A DNA stretch of 64,000 bases from DATIRA01 sp963766505 (lineage in GTDB: Bacteria; Pseudomonadota; Gammaproteobacteria; Steroidobacterales; Steroidobacteraceae): the NCBI GenBank assembly GCA_963766505.1, contig CAVYAL010000001.1:1-64000 (forward strand). Direction: 5' to 3'. Every line of letters begins with the position of its first letter. Positions within the stretch are counted from its first letter, which is position 1. The position numbers and the translations under genes were made by a program. Under the pieces are notes generated by a model. That model did no database searches. It saw only the letters and a list, made by a program, of their open reading frames with translations, and was not told the DNA's origin. Shown here one piece after another: positions 40,301 through 50,154 of the stretch.

Positions 40301-40846
40301 CAGCTGCGAGATGGTTCGCGCGACCTGCTGCTGGTCGCGGGGACCGACCGGGCCGAATTCGAAGCGCATCCTGGAGTGGTCCTGCGCACGCTGGAGCACG
40401 TCCTCGATCATCCCGTCGAGCCCGAGCGTGCGGCCGTCCTCGGGCGTATAGATGCGCTCGATGCCGTAGGCCTGCAGCTCCTCGACCTCCTGGGGAGCTA
40501 TCGTCCCGCCGCCCCCGACGAACACCCGGATGTGGCCGGCATCCAGCTCGCGCAGCATGTCCACCATGTAGCGGAAGTACTCGTTGTGACCGCCCTGGTA
40601 GGAACTGACCGCTATGCCGTCCGCATCCTCCTGGATCGCGGCCCGGACGATGTCTGCAACGCTGCGGTTGTGCCCGAGGTGCACGACCTCCGCCCCATGC
40701 GACTGCAGCAGGCGACGGATGATGTTGATCGCCGCGTCGTGCCCGTCGAACAGCGACGCCGCGCTGACGAAACGCAGCGGCACCGCCGCATCCTCGGCAT
40801 CGGCGGCCGTCCGCGGCCTGGCATTACGCTCGCTGCCATGTCCCAT
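37385..40846 (-). CDS. icmF: Fused isobutyryl-CoA mutase with G-protein chaperone (IcmF)
   Basis: A 1153-residue B12 enzyme combining, in order, a cobalamin-binding domain (SLFDGHDAAINIIRRLL), a MeaB-like GTPase (P-loop GITGTGGAGKSSLTDELL) and an acyl-CoA mutase domain (PTRMFAGEGGPERTNRRFHY, FSNGMDPEYAVIGRVARRIW). The domain order with both functions on one chain defines IcmF. The Phe after PTRM is the residue expected for isobutyryl-CoA/butyryl-CoA rather than methylmalonyl-CoA mutase. Related enzymes isomerise pivalyl- or isovaleryl-CoA, so substrate needs testing. It faces away from the TetR gene across a 138-base AT-rich gap. A role in branched-chain acyl-CoA breakdown fits the neighbouring thiolase and dehydrogenases. 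Confidence 0.93.
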   Translation of the reverse strand: MGHGSERNARPRTAADAEDAAVPLRFVSAASLFDGHDAAINIIRRLLQSHGAEVVHLGHNRSVADIVRAAIQEDADGIAVSSYQGGHNEYFRYMVDMLRELDAGHIRVFVGGGGTIAPQEVEELQAYGIERIYTPEDGRTLGLDGMIEDVLQRAQDHSRMRFEFGPVGPRDQQQVARTISQLELGEASKGLRETLQKAVSRARSRPPVIGITGTGGAGKSSLTDELLMRFLRHFPECNVAVVAMDPTRRRSGGALLGDRIRMNSLSNERVFMRSLATRRQNVATSEVLGDVLNLLRYAGFDLIVVETAGIGQSDSEIVDLVDLPIYVMTSEYGAASQLEKIDMLDYAELIVLNKFEKRGAEDALRDVRKQWRRNHVQFKRPDSELPVFPTIASRFNDPGVNRLFGEICARLDATVARGGGEAGRWQVADPGPVEITAHEALIPAQRTRYLAEIAANGRRARDDLQHRAEAATRAHGLYESLRLLEDPELPKPFDAFAEAALADESSAARTRLRDAYNDALEAVGAEALALLRQWPALAKSATDQEYGYVVRGREIRGENYTETLSHNKVPKLAVPRCRDWGELLQFLLKEHLPGHYPYTAGVYPYRREEEDPTRMFAGEGGPERTNRRFHYLAAGHGAARLSTAFDSTTLYGEDPDERPDIYGRIGNSGVSIATLDDMKKLYSGFDLCAPTTSVSMTINGPAPMILAMFMNTAVDQQVERYLRAEGRWDEAERRIADLYRDRPRPGYRGELPAGNDGFGLGLLGVTGEQLVDRETYAKIRAGALSQVRGTVQADILKEDQAQNTCIFSTEFALRMMGDVQQFFIDHKVRNFYSVSVSGYHIAEAGANPVTQLAFTLANGFTIVEYYLARGMSIDEFAPNLSFFFSNGMDPEYAVIGRVARRIWARAMRDLYGGGSRSQMLKYHIQTSGRSLHAREIQFNDIRTTLQALYALLDNCNSLHTNAYDEAITTPTEESVRRAVAIQLIINKELGLNRTQNVWQGSFALDQLTDMVEEAVYREFDRLSERGGVLGAMETMYQRSRIQEESLYYETRKHDGSLPIVGVNTFLGSDDREQLLNAELIRSSEEEKRAQVQAVRAFLDRNADRYPAALERLQRAAAEGGNVFEELMETVKAASLGSISHALYEVGGQYRRSM

Positions 40847-40892
40847 TCGCGCTCACCTCGGCCACCGCGGCAGGGCGACCAGAATGCTACTT

Positions 40893-40921
40893 TTGAGTAA
40901 AAACTTACCGTCGAGTATGAT
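40893..40921 (+). promoter_or_regulatory. Sigma70-like promoter of the TetR gene with possible operator
   Basis: TTGAGT, 17 bases, TATGAT: 4 of 6 and 5 of 6 consensus matches, about 65 bases before the TetR start. The segment TGAGTAAAAACTTA (40894-40907) is an imperfect palindrome and TACTTTTGAGTA just before it a short inverted repeat. The stretch is AT-rich unlike its surroundings. It could serve both the TetR gene and the divergent icmF. Confidence 0.5.
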
Positions 40922-40984
40922 TTAGCCCTCGAGGGGCAGTCAAGCAATGCATCCTGCATCGCAGCCGTCCCCTTTGGAAGAGCA

Positions 40985-41638
40985 ATGCCACGAACCAGGC
41001 GCGCGAGCTCCGAGCGCAGGCCCGAACCACCCTCCTCGCTGTGGCCACCCGGCGGCCGGCGACGTAATCACGCCGTAAAGCGCGAAGCCGTGATCCGGGC
41101 CGCGGCGCAGTCGTTCAACGAGCGCGGCTACCACAACACTTCTCTAGATGACATCGCGGCCAAGCTCGGCGTCACCAAGCCCACGGTGTACTACTACGTC
41201 GACAACAAGGAACAACTTCTGTTCGAGTGTTTCCGTGAAGGCCTCGAGCGCATACGGGACGCCTTCGTCGCGGTAGCGCAGCACAAGAGCAGCGGCCGGG
41301 AGCGCCTCGCCTCGGTGCTGCGCGGGTATGCCGAGGCAATCGCCTCCGAATTCGGCTGGTGCATGGTGCGCGCCCATGACCAGGACCTGAGTCCCCAGAT
41401 GGCACGCCAGATCCGGGACCTGAAGTCCGAGATCGACCAGGGGCTGCGCCGCCTGATCCGGGAGGGTGTCGAAGACGGGTCGATCGAGCCCTGCGACACG
41501 AAGATCACCGCATTCGCGCTCGCGGGCGCGCTGAACTGGATCGCCCACTGGTACCGCCCGGGCCAGGGAATGAGCCCGGCCGAACTCGGAGCCGCGTTCA
41601 TGCAGGTATTCGAGCTAGGCCTCCGGCCGCGCGGATGA
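40985..41638 (+). CDS. TetR/AcrR-family transcriptional regulator
   Basis: A 217-residue regulator. The helix-turn-helix is in TSLDDIAAKLGVTKPTVYYY, followed by VDNKEQLLFECFREGLERIR, the usual link to the ligand-binding domain. A basic N-terminal arm (RRNHAVKREAVIRAAAQ) precedes it. The C-terminal half is TetR_C-like, as in fatty-acid or acyl-CoA responsive regulators. It sits between icmF (divergent) and the thiolase operon, so it probably represses one or both in response to an acyl-CoA; this is inference from position. Ribosome site GGAAG precedes the ATG. Confidence 0.9.
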   Translation: MPRTRRASSERRPEPPSSLWPPGGRRRNHAVKREAVIRAAAQSFNERGYHNTSLDDIAAKLGVTKPTVYYYVDNKEQLLFECFREGLERIRDAFVAVAQHKSSGRERLASVLRGYAEAIASEFGWCMVRAHDQDLSPQMARQIRDLKSEIDQGLRRLIREGVEDGSIEPCDTKITAFALAGALNWIAHWYRPGQGMSPAELGAAFMQVFELGLRPRG

Positions 41639-41658
41639 GCCCCGTCCCTGACGCTTTC

Positions 41659-41688
41659 TTGCGCTGCAAAAACCGGTAGGCATAAACT
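41659..41688 (+). promoter_or_regulatory. Putative promoter of the thiolase-SDR-SDR operon
   Basis: TTGCGC, 18 bases, TAAACT, about 45 bases before the thiolase start. TTGC-GCT-GCAA (41659-41669), a perfect short inverted repeat, overlaps the -35 box and might bind a regulator. Confidence 0.35.
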
Positions 41689-41731
41689 CGCCTGTTCCAA
41701 GCCTCAGATCTCGAACGCGACAGGGGGAAAA

Positions 41732-42910
41732 ATGGCCGACAGACTCGTAATCGTGGCGACCCGCCGAACGCCGATCGGCTCGTTCCAGGGAATGTTCAGC
41801 CAGGTACCAGCCACCGCGCTGGGTGCCGCAGCCGCGCGGGGTGCGCTGGCGGACGCAGGTGCCGGACCCGACGACATCGACGAGGTCATCTTCGGCTGCG
41901 TGCTTCCGGCCGGCCTCGGACAGGCACCGGCTCGACAGGCCGCGCTCGGCGCCGGGCTCAGCCCGGCCGTCCCGGCGACCACGGTCAACAAGATGTGCGG
42001 ATCCGGGATGAAGGCCGTGATGATGGCTGGCGACCAGATCCTGGCCGGCCACGCCGCGGTGATGCTGGCGGGCGGCCTCGAGTCCATGACGAACGCACCG
42101 TACCTGCTGCTGAAGGCCCGCTCGGGCTATCGCATGGGCCACGGCGAGATCATGGATCACATGATGTACGACGGATTGCAGAGCGCCTGGGACGGCAAGC
42201 CCATGGGTTGCTTCGCGGATGCCACGGCCGTGAAGTACGGCTTCTCCCGCGAGGACCAGGACGCATTCGCGGCGGAGTCCGTCCGGCGTGCCCAGCGCGC
42301 GGTCAAGCAGGGCGATTTCGTCGACGAGGTCGCGCCGGTGGTGTTCAAGACACGCAAGGGCGAACAGACGATCAGCGAGGACGAAACGCCTTTCGCGCTG
42401 GACATCGACAAGATCCCGGGCTTGAAGCCCGCGTTCAGCAAGGACGGCACCGTGACGGCCGCCTCCTCCTCCTCGATCTCGGACGGTGCTGCTGCGGTCG
42501 TGCTCGCGAGCGAGTCCGCAGCGAAGGCCAGGGGCATGAAGCCGATTGCGCGTATCGTCGCCTATGCCAGCCACGCCCAGGAGCCGGAGTGGTTCACCAC
42601 GGCACCGGGCCCGGCGATCCGCAAGGCGCTCGATGCAGCCGGCTGGAAGGCCTCCGACGTGGATCTTTACGAGATCAACGAAGCCTTCGCCTGCGTCGCG
42701 ATGGCTGCGATCAAGGATCTCGGCCTCGATCACTCGAGGGTCAACGTCAACGGCGGCGCCTGCGCACTCGGCCACCCGGTCGGCGCGACCGGTGCAAGGC
42801 TGCTGGCCACGCTGGTCCATGCTCTGCGCCGGCGGGGCCTGAAGCGCGGCATCGCCTCGCAGTGCATCGGCGGCGGCGAAGCGACCGCAATGGCGGTGGA
42901 GATTCTCTGA
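41732..42910 (+). CDS. Acetyl-CoA C-acetyltransferase (thiolase)
   Basis: A 392-residue thiolase of the biosynthetic/degradative acetoacetyl-CoA type. The acyl-accepting Cys89 is in NKMCGSGMKAVM; the His of the GH motif is in GGACALGHPVGATGARLL and the second catalytic Cys in SQCIGGGEATAMAVEIL. It could cleave acetoacetyl-CoA or 2-methylacetoacetyl-CoA. The latter would fit isoleucine-type breakdown with the downstream HSD10-like dehydrogenase. A strong GGGGG ribosome site precedes the ATG. First gene of a three-gene plus-strand operon. Confidence 0.93.
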   Translation: MADRLVIVATRRTPIGSFQGMFSQVPATALGAAAARGALADAGAGPDDIDEVIFGCVLPAGLGQAPARQAALGAGLSPAVPATTVNKMCGSGMKAVMMAGDQILAGHAAVMLAGGLESMTNAPYLLLKARSGYRMGHGEIMDHMMYDGLQSAWDGKPMGCFADATAVKYGFSREDQDAFAAESVRRAQRAVKQGDFVDEVAPVVFKTRKGEQTISEDETPFALDIDKIPGLKPAFSKDGTVTAASSSSISDGAAAVVLASESAAKARGMKPIARIVAYASHAQEPEWFTTAPGPAIRKALDAAGWKASDVDLYEINEAFACVAMAAIKDLGLDHSRVNVNGGACALGHPVGATGARLLATLVHALRRRGLKRGIASQCIGGGEATAMAVEIL

Positions 42911-42912
42911 GA

Positions 42913-42930
42913 GCTTCCCCGCACGGAAGC
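42913..42930 (+). other. Intercistronic hairpin after the thiolase gene
   Basis: GCTTCC-CCGCAC-GGAAGC forms a perfect 6-base-pair stem directly after the thiolase stop codon. There is no T-run, so it is more likely an mRNA-stability element than a terminator. Confidence 0.3.
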
Positions 42931-42958
42931 GCCCCTCCAAGAACAAGCAGAGTGACCC

Positions 42959-43720
42959 ATGGAACTGAACGACAAGGTGGTTGCGATCACCGGCGCAGCT
43001 CGCGGCATCGGCCGCGCGATCGCCGAGGCATTCGCTGCCCGCGGTGCGCGTATCGCGTTGCTCGATCTCCAGAGCGATGAACTCGAGCGTACCTGCAGCG
43101 AGCTTGCGGGCGCCGGGACGGAGGTCCGCGCCTATCAGGTCAACGTCACCAGCGAAGACCAGGTCGCAGCCGCGCTCGATCAGCTCGTCGCGGACTTCGG
43201 CCGGCTGGACGTGATGGTCAACAATGCGGGGATCGTCAAGGACGGACTGCTGATCAAGGCGAAGGAAGGCCAGGTCACCGGCAAGATGAGCCTGGCGCAG
43301 TGGCAGGCCGTGATCGACGTCAACCTGACCGGCGTGTTCCTCTGCGGTCGCGAGGCCGCGGAACGGATGATCCGGCTTGGCCAGGGTGGCGTCATCATCA
43401 ACATCTCGAGCATCTCGCAGGCCGGCAACATGGGGCAGACCAACTACTCCGCCGCGAAGGCCGGGGTCTCGGCGATGACCGTCGTCTGGTCCAAGGAACT
43501 CGCGCGCTACGGCATCCGCAGCGCTGCGATTGCACCGGGCTACACGCGGACCGAGATACTCTCGGGGATGACCGAGGAGACGCTGGCGAAGGTCACTGCG
43601 CCCGTGCCATTGAAGCGCCTCGGCCTGCCCGAGGAGATCGCCGATGCGGCGCTGTTCGTCGCGCAGAACGACTTCTTCAGTGGTCGCTGCATCGAACTCG
43701 ACGGCGGCCTGAGGATCTGA
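42959..43720 (+). CDS. Short-chain dehydrogenase/reductase (FabG-like)
   Basis: A 253-residue classical SDR. The cofactor motif is TGAARGIG, followed by VNNAGIVKDG and the catalytic Ser/Tyr/Lys as ISSISQAG and YSAAKAG. The segment KAKEGQVTGKMSLAQW is a small insertion compared with FabG. It likely oxidises or reduces a 3-hydroxyacyl-CoA with NAD(P). It follows the thiolase by 48 bases and precedes a second SDR by two bases, so all three act in one acyl-CoA pathway. Confidence 0.88.
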   Translation: MELNDKVVAITGAARGIGRAIAEAFAARGARIALLDLQSDELERTCSELAGAGTEVRAYQVNVTSEDQVAAALDQLVADFGRLDVMVNNAGIVKDGLLIKAKEGQVTGKMSLAQWQAVIDVNLTGVFLCGREAAERMIRLGQGGVIINISSISQAGNMGQTNYSAAKAGVSAMTVVWSKELARYGIRSAAIAPGYTRTEILSGMTEETLAKVTAPVPLKRLGLPEEIADAALFVAQNDFFSGRCIELDGGLRI

Positions 43721-43722
43721 CC

Positions 43723-44490
43723 ATGAAGCTCAAGCACGTTCACGCAGTCATTACCGGCGGCGCATCTGGACTCGGCCAGGCGGCGGCGGAAAACATCGTC
43801 GCCGGCGGCGGGCAGGTCGCGCTGTTCGACGTCAACGAGGAACTCGGCCAGGCGCTCGCGCTGCAGCTCGGCGAGGCCGCCACGTTCCACAAGGTGGACG
43901 TCACGTCCGAGGCGACGGTCGACGAGGCGGTCAACGCGGCGGCCGGGGCGATGGGCGGCCTCAACGTCGCGATCAACTGCGCGGGCGTCGGCTGGCCGAA
44001 GCGCATGGTCGGCAGGGACGGGCCGATGCCCGGCGAGTTCTTCCGCAAGGTCATCGAGATCAACCTGGTGGGCACCCTGCTCGTCTGCAAGGCTGCCGCA
44101 GCCGCGATGCAGGCCAACGAGCCGAACGAGGACGGCGAACGCGGCGCGATCGTCATGACGGCGTCGGTCGCGGCCTTCGACGGCCAGATCGGGCAGGTCG
44201 CCTATTCGGCGTCCAAGGGCGGCATCGTCGGCATGACGCTGCCAATGGCCAGGGAGCTCGCGAGCCAGGGAATCCGCGTGGTCACGGTGGCGCCGGGCCT
44301 GTTCATGACACCGATGATGGCCGGGCTGCCTGCCGAGGCGCAGGAGTCGCTCGGCAAGCAGGTTCCGTTCCCATCGAGACTCGGGCGACCCGCCGAATAC
44401 GCGCTGCTGGTGCAGCAGATCATCGAGAACCCGATGCTCAACGGGGAGACGATCCGCCTGGACGGTGCGATCCGCATGGCGCCGCGCTGA
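43723..44490 (+). CDS. HSD10-like 3-hydroxyacyl-CoA dehydrogenase (SDR)
   Basis: A 255-residue SDR with cofactor motif ITGGASGLGQAA, INCAGVGWPKRM and catalytic MTASVAAFDGQIGQVAYSAS ending in YSASKGG. The longer insertion in the substrate region (RDGPMPGEFFRKVIEINLVG, MQANEPNEDGERGAIVM) is characteristic of type II 3-hydroxyacyl-CoA dehydrogenase (HSD17B10), which in other organisms handles 2-methyl-3-hydroxybutyryl-CoA in isoleucine breakdown. The end LNGETIRLDGAIRMAPR is also typical. It starts two bases after the previous stop. Confidence 0.9.
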   Translation: MKLKHVHAVITGGASGLGQAAAENIVAGGGQVALFDVNEELGQALALQLGEAATFHKVDVTSEATVDEAVNAAAGAMGGLNVAINCAGVGWPKRMVGRDGPMPGEFFRKVIEINLVGTLLVCKAAAAAMQANEPNEDGERGAIVMTASVAAFDGQIGQVAYSASKGGIVGMTLPMARELASQGIRVVTVAPGLFMTPMMAGLPAEAQESLGKQVPFPSRLGRPAEYALLVQQIIENPMLNGETIRLDGAIRMAPR

Positions 44491-44499
44491 CCCCGAGCG

Positions 44500-45135
44500 C
44501 TACTCCAGGTCCGCAATGAAGCGGTCGGCTTCGGCTATGGCCTTGTCCAGCTCCCGGACCAGCGCGTCGACCTGGGCGTCCAGCTGGACGACCTCGCCCC
44601 GCAGCCCCGCAATGGCCCGCGCATTCAGGTTGTGCTTCAGGAACAGCACCTGGTCGCGCAGCGGCTGCAAGGCGGGGTCGAGCCTGCTCTCGGCGCGCTT
44701 CATCGCACCGATCATCTCCTGGTAACGGGCGCGCGTCTGGCGAAGCTGCTGCTCGCTCCTCGAGCGCAGCGCGGCGTCGGAGTACTGGGCGAGTTCCGCG
44801 TTCCATTCCTCGAACAGCGCCCCGGCCACGTGCTCGACCGCGTCGATGCGCTCGCGCACCGCGTCCGCCGCTTTCTCGCTGTCCTCGAGCTGCGAGGCCA
44901 GCGCCTTGTAGCGCGCCTCGAGTTCTCCCCCGTCGTAATCGACGACCTTGCGGAACTCGGTCAGCGCGTCGGTGATCTCCTCTTTCGCATCCTGCTGCGA
45001 GTCCCGCGCCGACTCGACACGGTCCACGAGTATGTCGCGCTTCGCATAGCCGACCTTCTCCGCGGCCGCGTAGTAGGCGGACTGGCATCCGTGCAACAGC
45101 ATGGCCGCAGCCAGCACCGGGACAATTCTGATCAT
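44500..45135 (-). CDS. DUF2959 family lipoprotein
   Basis: A 211-residue protein with lipoprotein signal MIRIVPVLAAAMLLHGC. A mostly alpha-helical, strongly charged chain follows, probably coiled coil (VEHVAGALFEEWNAELAQYS, QQLRQTRARYQEMIGAMKRA). It begins YYAAAEKVGYAKRDILVDRV after the Cys and ends RELDKAIAEADRFIADLE, as I recall for DUF2959 proteins. Function unknown; it should be attached to a membrane in the envelope. The longer open frame upstream is antisense to the ETF-QO gene and is not used. Convergent with the SDR operon. Confidence 0.8.
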   Translation of the reverse strand: MIRIVPVLAAAMLLHGCQSAYYAAAEKVGYAKRDILVDRVESARDSQQDAKEEITDALTEFRKVVDYDGGELEARYKALASQLEDSEKAADAVRERIDAVEHVAGALFEEWNAELAQYSDAALRSRSEQQLRQTRARYQEMIGAMKRAESRLDPALQPLRDQVLFLKHNLNARAIAGLRGEVVQLDAQVDALVRELDKAIAEADRFIADLE

Positions 45136-45242
45136 TCGTTCGCTCCAGCAGCCATCGACGACGACTCGAATGGAAAACGACGGGCCGGCCCGAGTCAACA
45201 TGCGCTGAGGATTACCGGTCGGCGAGCGCCCGGCGCGAGCGC

Positions 45243-45256
45243 AGCCGGAACCGGCT
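45243..45256. promoter_or_regulatory. Perfect palindrome upstream of the ETF-QO gene
   Basis: AGCCGG-AA-CCGGCT lies in the 249-base gap between the divergent DUF2959 and ETF-QO genes. A TAAAAT hexamer at 45301-45306 may be a -10 box without a clear -35. The palindrome has the same 6-2-6 layout as the one at 36546-36559. Nothing else gene-like is seen in this gap. Confidence 0.35.
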
Positions 45257-45384
45257 AGGGGTATTCCGACATGATCGAGCGCCAGGGACCCCGTAGAGGC
45301 TAAAATCCAGCCTCGAACAACAACAGAACGCCCAGACTCGGGTCGCCCGAAGCTGCAAGGACCACTACCTGCAAGGGTCAAGAA

Positions 45385-47007
45385 ATGACTGAATCGACGA
45401 CTGAAACCATCGAGCGCGACGTGATGGAGTACGACGTCGTGATCGTAGGCGCAGGCCCGGCGGGGCTCAGCTCCGCGATCCGGCTCAAGCAGCTGAAGCC
45501 CGATCTCAACGTCTGCGTGCTGGAGAAAGGCTCCGCGGTCGGGGCCCACATGCTCTCCGGGGCCGTCTTCGAGCCGGGTCCGCTCGATGAGTTCCTTCCC
45601 GGGTGGCGCGACGAGTACACCGGGCTCCGGGTTGCCGCCGGCCGAGACGAATTCAATTTCCTCACGCGCAGCAAGCGCTACAGGATGCCGACGCCGCCGC
45701 AGATGGCGAACCACGGCAATTTCATCATCTCGCTGGGCAACCTCGCCGCCTACCTCGGGACCAAGGCCGAGGAACTCGGCGTGGACGTGTTCGCCGGCTT
45801 CGCCGCGGCGGAGGCGCTCATCGACGAGGCAGGCGCCGTCTGCGGAGTCCGCATCGGGGACATGGGACTCGATGCCAGCGGCCAGCCTGGCGAGAACTTC
45901 GCGCCGGGCCCGGAGATCCGCGCGCCCGTCACGATCCTGGCCGAGGGCTGCCGTGGCAGCGTCACGAAGACGCTGATCCAGCGGTTCCGGCTCGACGCGG
46001 GCAAATCGCCACAGACCTACGGCCTCGGCTTCAAGGAGCTCTGGCAACTTCCCGAGGGACGCGTCGAACCGGGCCTGATCCAGCATACGGTCGGCTGGCC
46101 GATGGATACTCGTACCTATGGTGGCAGCTTCATGTACCACCTCGACGAGAACCGTCTGTATGTCGGCTTCGTCGTCGGCCTCGACTACGAGGACCCGCGT
46201 TTCGAGCCTTTCGAGGCCTTCCAGCAATACAAGAACCATCCCAGCCTGCGGCCGCTGTTCGAGGGCGGTGAGATCCTCGCCTACGGCGCCCGCACGCTGA
46301 TCGAGGGCGGCTGGCAGTCGATGCCGACGCTCGACATGCCGGGCGCGCTGCTCGTCGGAGATGCCGGCGGCACGCTGAACGTCCCGAAGATCAAGGGCGT
46401 GCACCAGGCGATCCGCAGCGGCGCTCTGGCCGCCCAGCACGTCGCGGAGACCGGCGCGACGAGCGGTTTCGATCAACGCTGGCGCACCTCGCCCGGCGGC
46501 ATCGAACTGTACAAGGTTCGCAACATTCGTCCCGGCTTCAACAAAGGCATGTGGGCAGGGCTCGCGAACGCGGCGCTCGAGACCGCGACCGCAGGACATA
46601 CCCCCTGGACCTTGAAGAATGTCGCAGACCACTCGGCGCTGCACCGGCTCGACCGGGGCGCGCCACCCGAGCGGGGCTGGGGCGAGCGGACGCTTGCGCC
46701 GCGCGATCGCGTCAGCGCGGTGTACTTCGCCGGCAACGTGCACGAGGAATCGCAGCCCGTGCACCTGAAGGTGACCGACCCCTCGATCTGCACGACCCGT
46801 TGCGCCGAGGAGTACGGCAATCCCTGCCAGTACTTCTGCCCGGCCCACGTCTACGAGATGGTCGATGACGGCGCGGGCGGCAGGCGCCTGCAGATCAATG
46901 CATCGAACTGCGTGCACTGCAAGGCCTGCGACATCAAGGATCCCTACGAGATCATCACCTGGGTCACGCCGGAGGGCGGATCCGGCCCGAACTACCAGAG
47001 CATGTAG
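45385..47007 (+). CDS. Electron transfer flavoprotein-ubiquinone oxidoreductase
   Basis: ETF-QO passes electrons from ETF to ubiquinone at the inner membrane, linking acyl-CoA and amine dehydrogenases to respiration. The 540-residue protein has the FAD motif VIVGAGPAGLSSAIRLKQL, GLGFKELWQLPEGRVEPGL, FMYHLDENRLYVGFVVGLDY, and a C-terminal 4Fe-4S domain (CPAHVYEM; NCVHCKACDIKDP). Length is normal. An AAGGG ribosome site precedes the ATG; a second ATG 39 bases on is possible. Followed after five bases by acetoacetyl-CoA synthetase. No etfA or etfB in the window. Confidence 0.95.
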   Translation: MTESTTETIERDVMEYDVVIVGAGPAGLSSAIRLKQLKPDLNVCVLEKGSAVGAHMLSGAVFEPGPLDEFLPGWRDEYTGLRVAAGRDEFNFLTRSKRYRMPTPPQMANHGNFIISLGNLAAYLGTKAEELGVDVFAGFAAAEALIDEAGAVCGVRIGDMGLDASGQPGENFAPGPEIRAPVTILAEGCRGSVTKTLIQRFRLDAGKSPQTYGLGFKELWQLPEGRVEPGLIQHTVGWPMDTRTYGGSFMYHLDENRLYVGFVVGLDYEDPRFEPFEAFQQYKNHPSLRPLFEGGEILAYGARTLIEGGWQSMPTLDMPGALLVGDAGGTLNVPKIKGVHQAIRSGALAAQHVAETGATSGFDQRWRTSPGGIELYKVRNIRPGFNKGMWAGLANAALETATAGHTPWTLKNVADHSALHRLDRGAPPERGWGERTLAPRDRVSAVYFAGNVHEESQPVHLKVTDPSICTTRCAEEYGNPCQYFCPAHVYEMVDDGAGGRRLQINASNCVHCKACDIKDPYEIITWVTPEGGSGPNYQSM

Positions 47008-47012
47008 CGCAA

Positions 47013-48959
<1,947 letters not shown>

Positions 48960-48968
48960 ATCGCGCCC

Positions 48969-50081
48969 GTGCCAGCAACCGTCGAGGCGCCGCTGCACCG
49001 TGCATACCGGGAGTCGCTCGAGCGGCACGGTTACCGTCCCGATCCGGCACAGCAGCGCGCCATTGAACGGCTGGAGGATCTTCGCCACCGGCTGCTGCGC
49101 TCCCTTGCGGCAGAGCGAGGCTTGATCGGACGGTTGCGGCGGCTTACCTCGGGCGGCAGTCCCGAGCTGGTGCGGGGCCTGTACCTCTGGGGCGGCGTCG
49201 GTCGCGGCAAGACTTTCCTGATGGACCTGTTCCACGCCAGCGCGCCGGTGCCCGCCCGCCGCGAGCACTTCCACCGCTTCATGAAGGACGTGCACGCGCG
49301 CCTGCGCGGCCTGCGCGATGTCGAGAATCCCCTGGCGCACCTGGCGCGTGAGATGTCCGGGGAGTCGAGGCTGCTGTGCCTGGACGAGCTGTTCGTCAGC
49401 GACATCGCCGACGCGATGATCCTCGGCGGCCTGTTCGAGGGTCTGCTCGAGAACGGCGCGACGCTGGTGTTCACTTCGAACCTGCCGCCGTCGGAGCTCT
49501 ACCGGGACGGCCTGCAGCGGACGCGCTTCCTGCCCGCCATCGAACTGCTCGAGCGCCACTGCGAAGTGCTGTCCGTGGACGGTGGCATCGACTACCGGCT
49601 GCGTGAACTGGAGCAGGCGCCGCTCTACCTGACGCCGGACGGACCGGACGTGCAGCTCGAGATGCAGCGCCGCTTCGAGGCGATAGCCGGCGACGCAGGC
49701 AGGGACGGCGGGGAGCTGGAGGTCGAGGGCCGCGCGATTGCGGTGCGGCGGCGCACGGCCGACGTCGTGTGGTTCGACTTCGCCGCGATCTGCGACGGTC
49801 CACGCAGCCAGGCCGACTACGTCGAGATCGCACGCGATTTCCACGCGGTCTTCGTCTCCGGAGTGCCGCGCTTCGACGCGACTCTCGACAACCAGGCGCG
49901 GCGCTTCATCGCGCTGGTCGACGAATTCTACGACCGCAACGTCAAGCTCGTGCTGTCCGCCGCGGCGCCGGTGGAGCAACTCTACGGCGGCGAGCGGCTG
50001 GGCTTCGAGTTCGCCCGCACGCTGAGCCGCATCAAGGAGATGCAGAGCCACGACTACCTGGCGCGGGCCCATCGGCCCTGA
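48969..50081 (+). CDS. zapE: Cell division AFG1-like ATPase ZapE
   Basis: A 370-residue ATPase with Walker A in GLYLWGGVGRGKTFLMDLF and Walker B near LLCLDELFVSDIADAMIL. RFMKDVHARLRG, TSNLPPSELYRDGLQRTRFL and the C-terminal RFIALVDEFYDRNVKLVLSA are typical of ZapE/AFG1. In E. coli it acts on the Z ring under stress. A GTG start is used, 9 bases after the previous stop. Its place after the acetoacetyl-CoA ligase appears fortuitous. Confidence 0.92.
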   Translation: MPATVEAPLHRAYRESLERHGYRPDPAQQRAIERLEDLRHRLLRSLAAERGLIGRLRRLTSGGSPELVRGLYLWGGVGRGKTFLMDLFHASAPVPARREHFHRFMKDVHARLRGLRDVENPLAHLAREMSGESRLLCLDELFVSDIADAMILGGLFEGLLENGATLVFTSNLPPSELYRDGLQRTRFLPAIELLERHCEVLSVDGGIDYRLRELEQAPLYLTPDGPDVQLEMQRRFEAIAGDAGRDGGELEVEGRAIAVRRRTADVVWFDFAAICDGPRSQADYVEIARDFHAVFVSGVPRFDATLDNQARRFIALVDEFYDRNVKLVLSAAAPVEQLYGGERLGFEFARTLSRIKEMQSHDYLARAHRP

Positions 50082-50154
50082 GGCGCTGGCGCCGGAGCGG
50101 GGCCGATCGTTACACTTGCAAGCATTACCGGACCTGTCCACGCCTCAGGACCTC

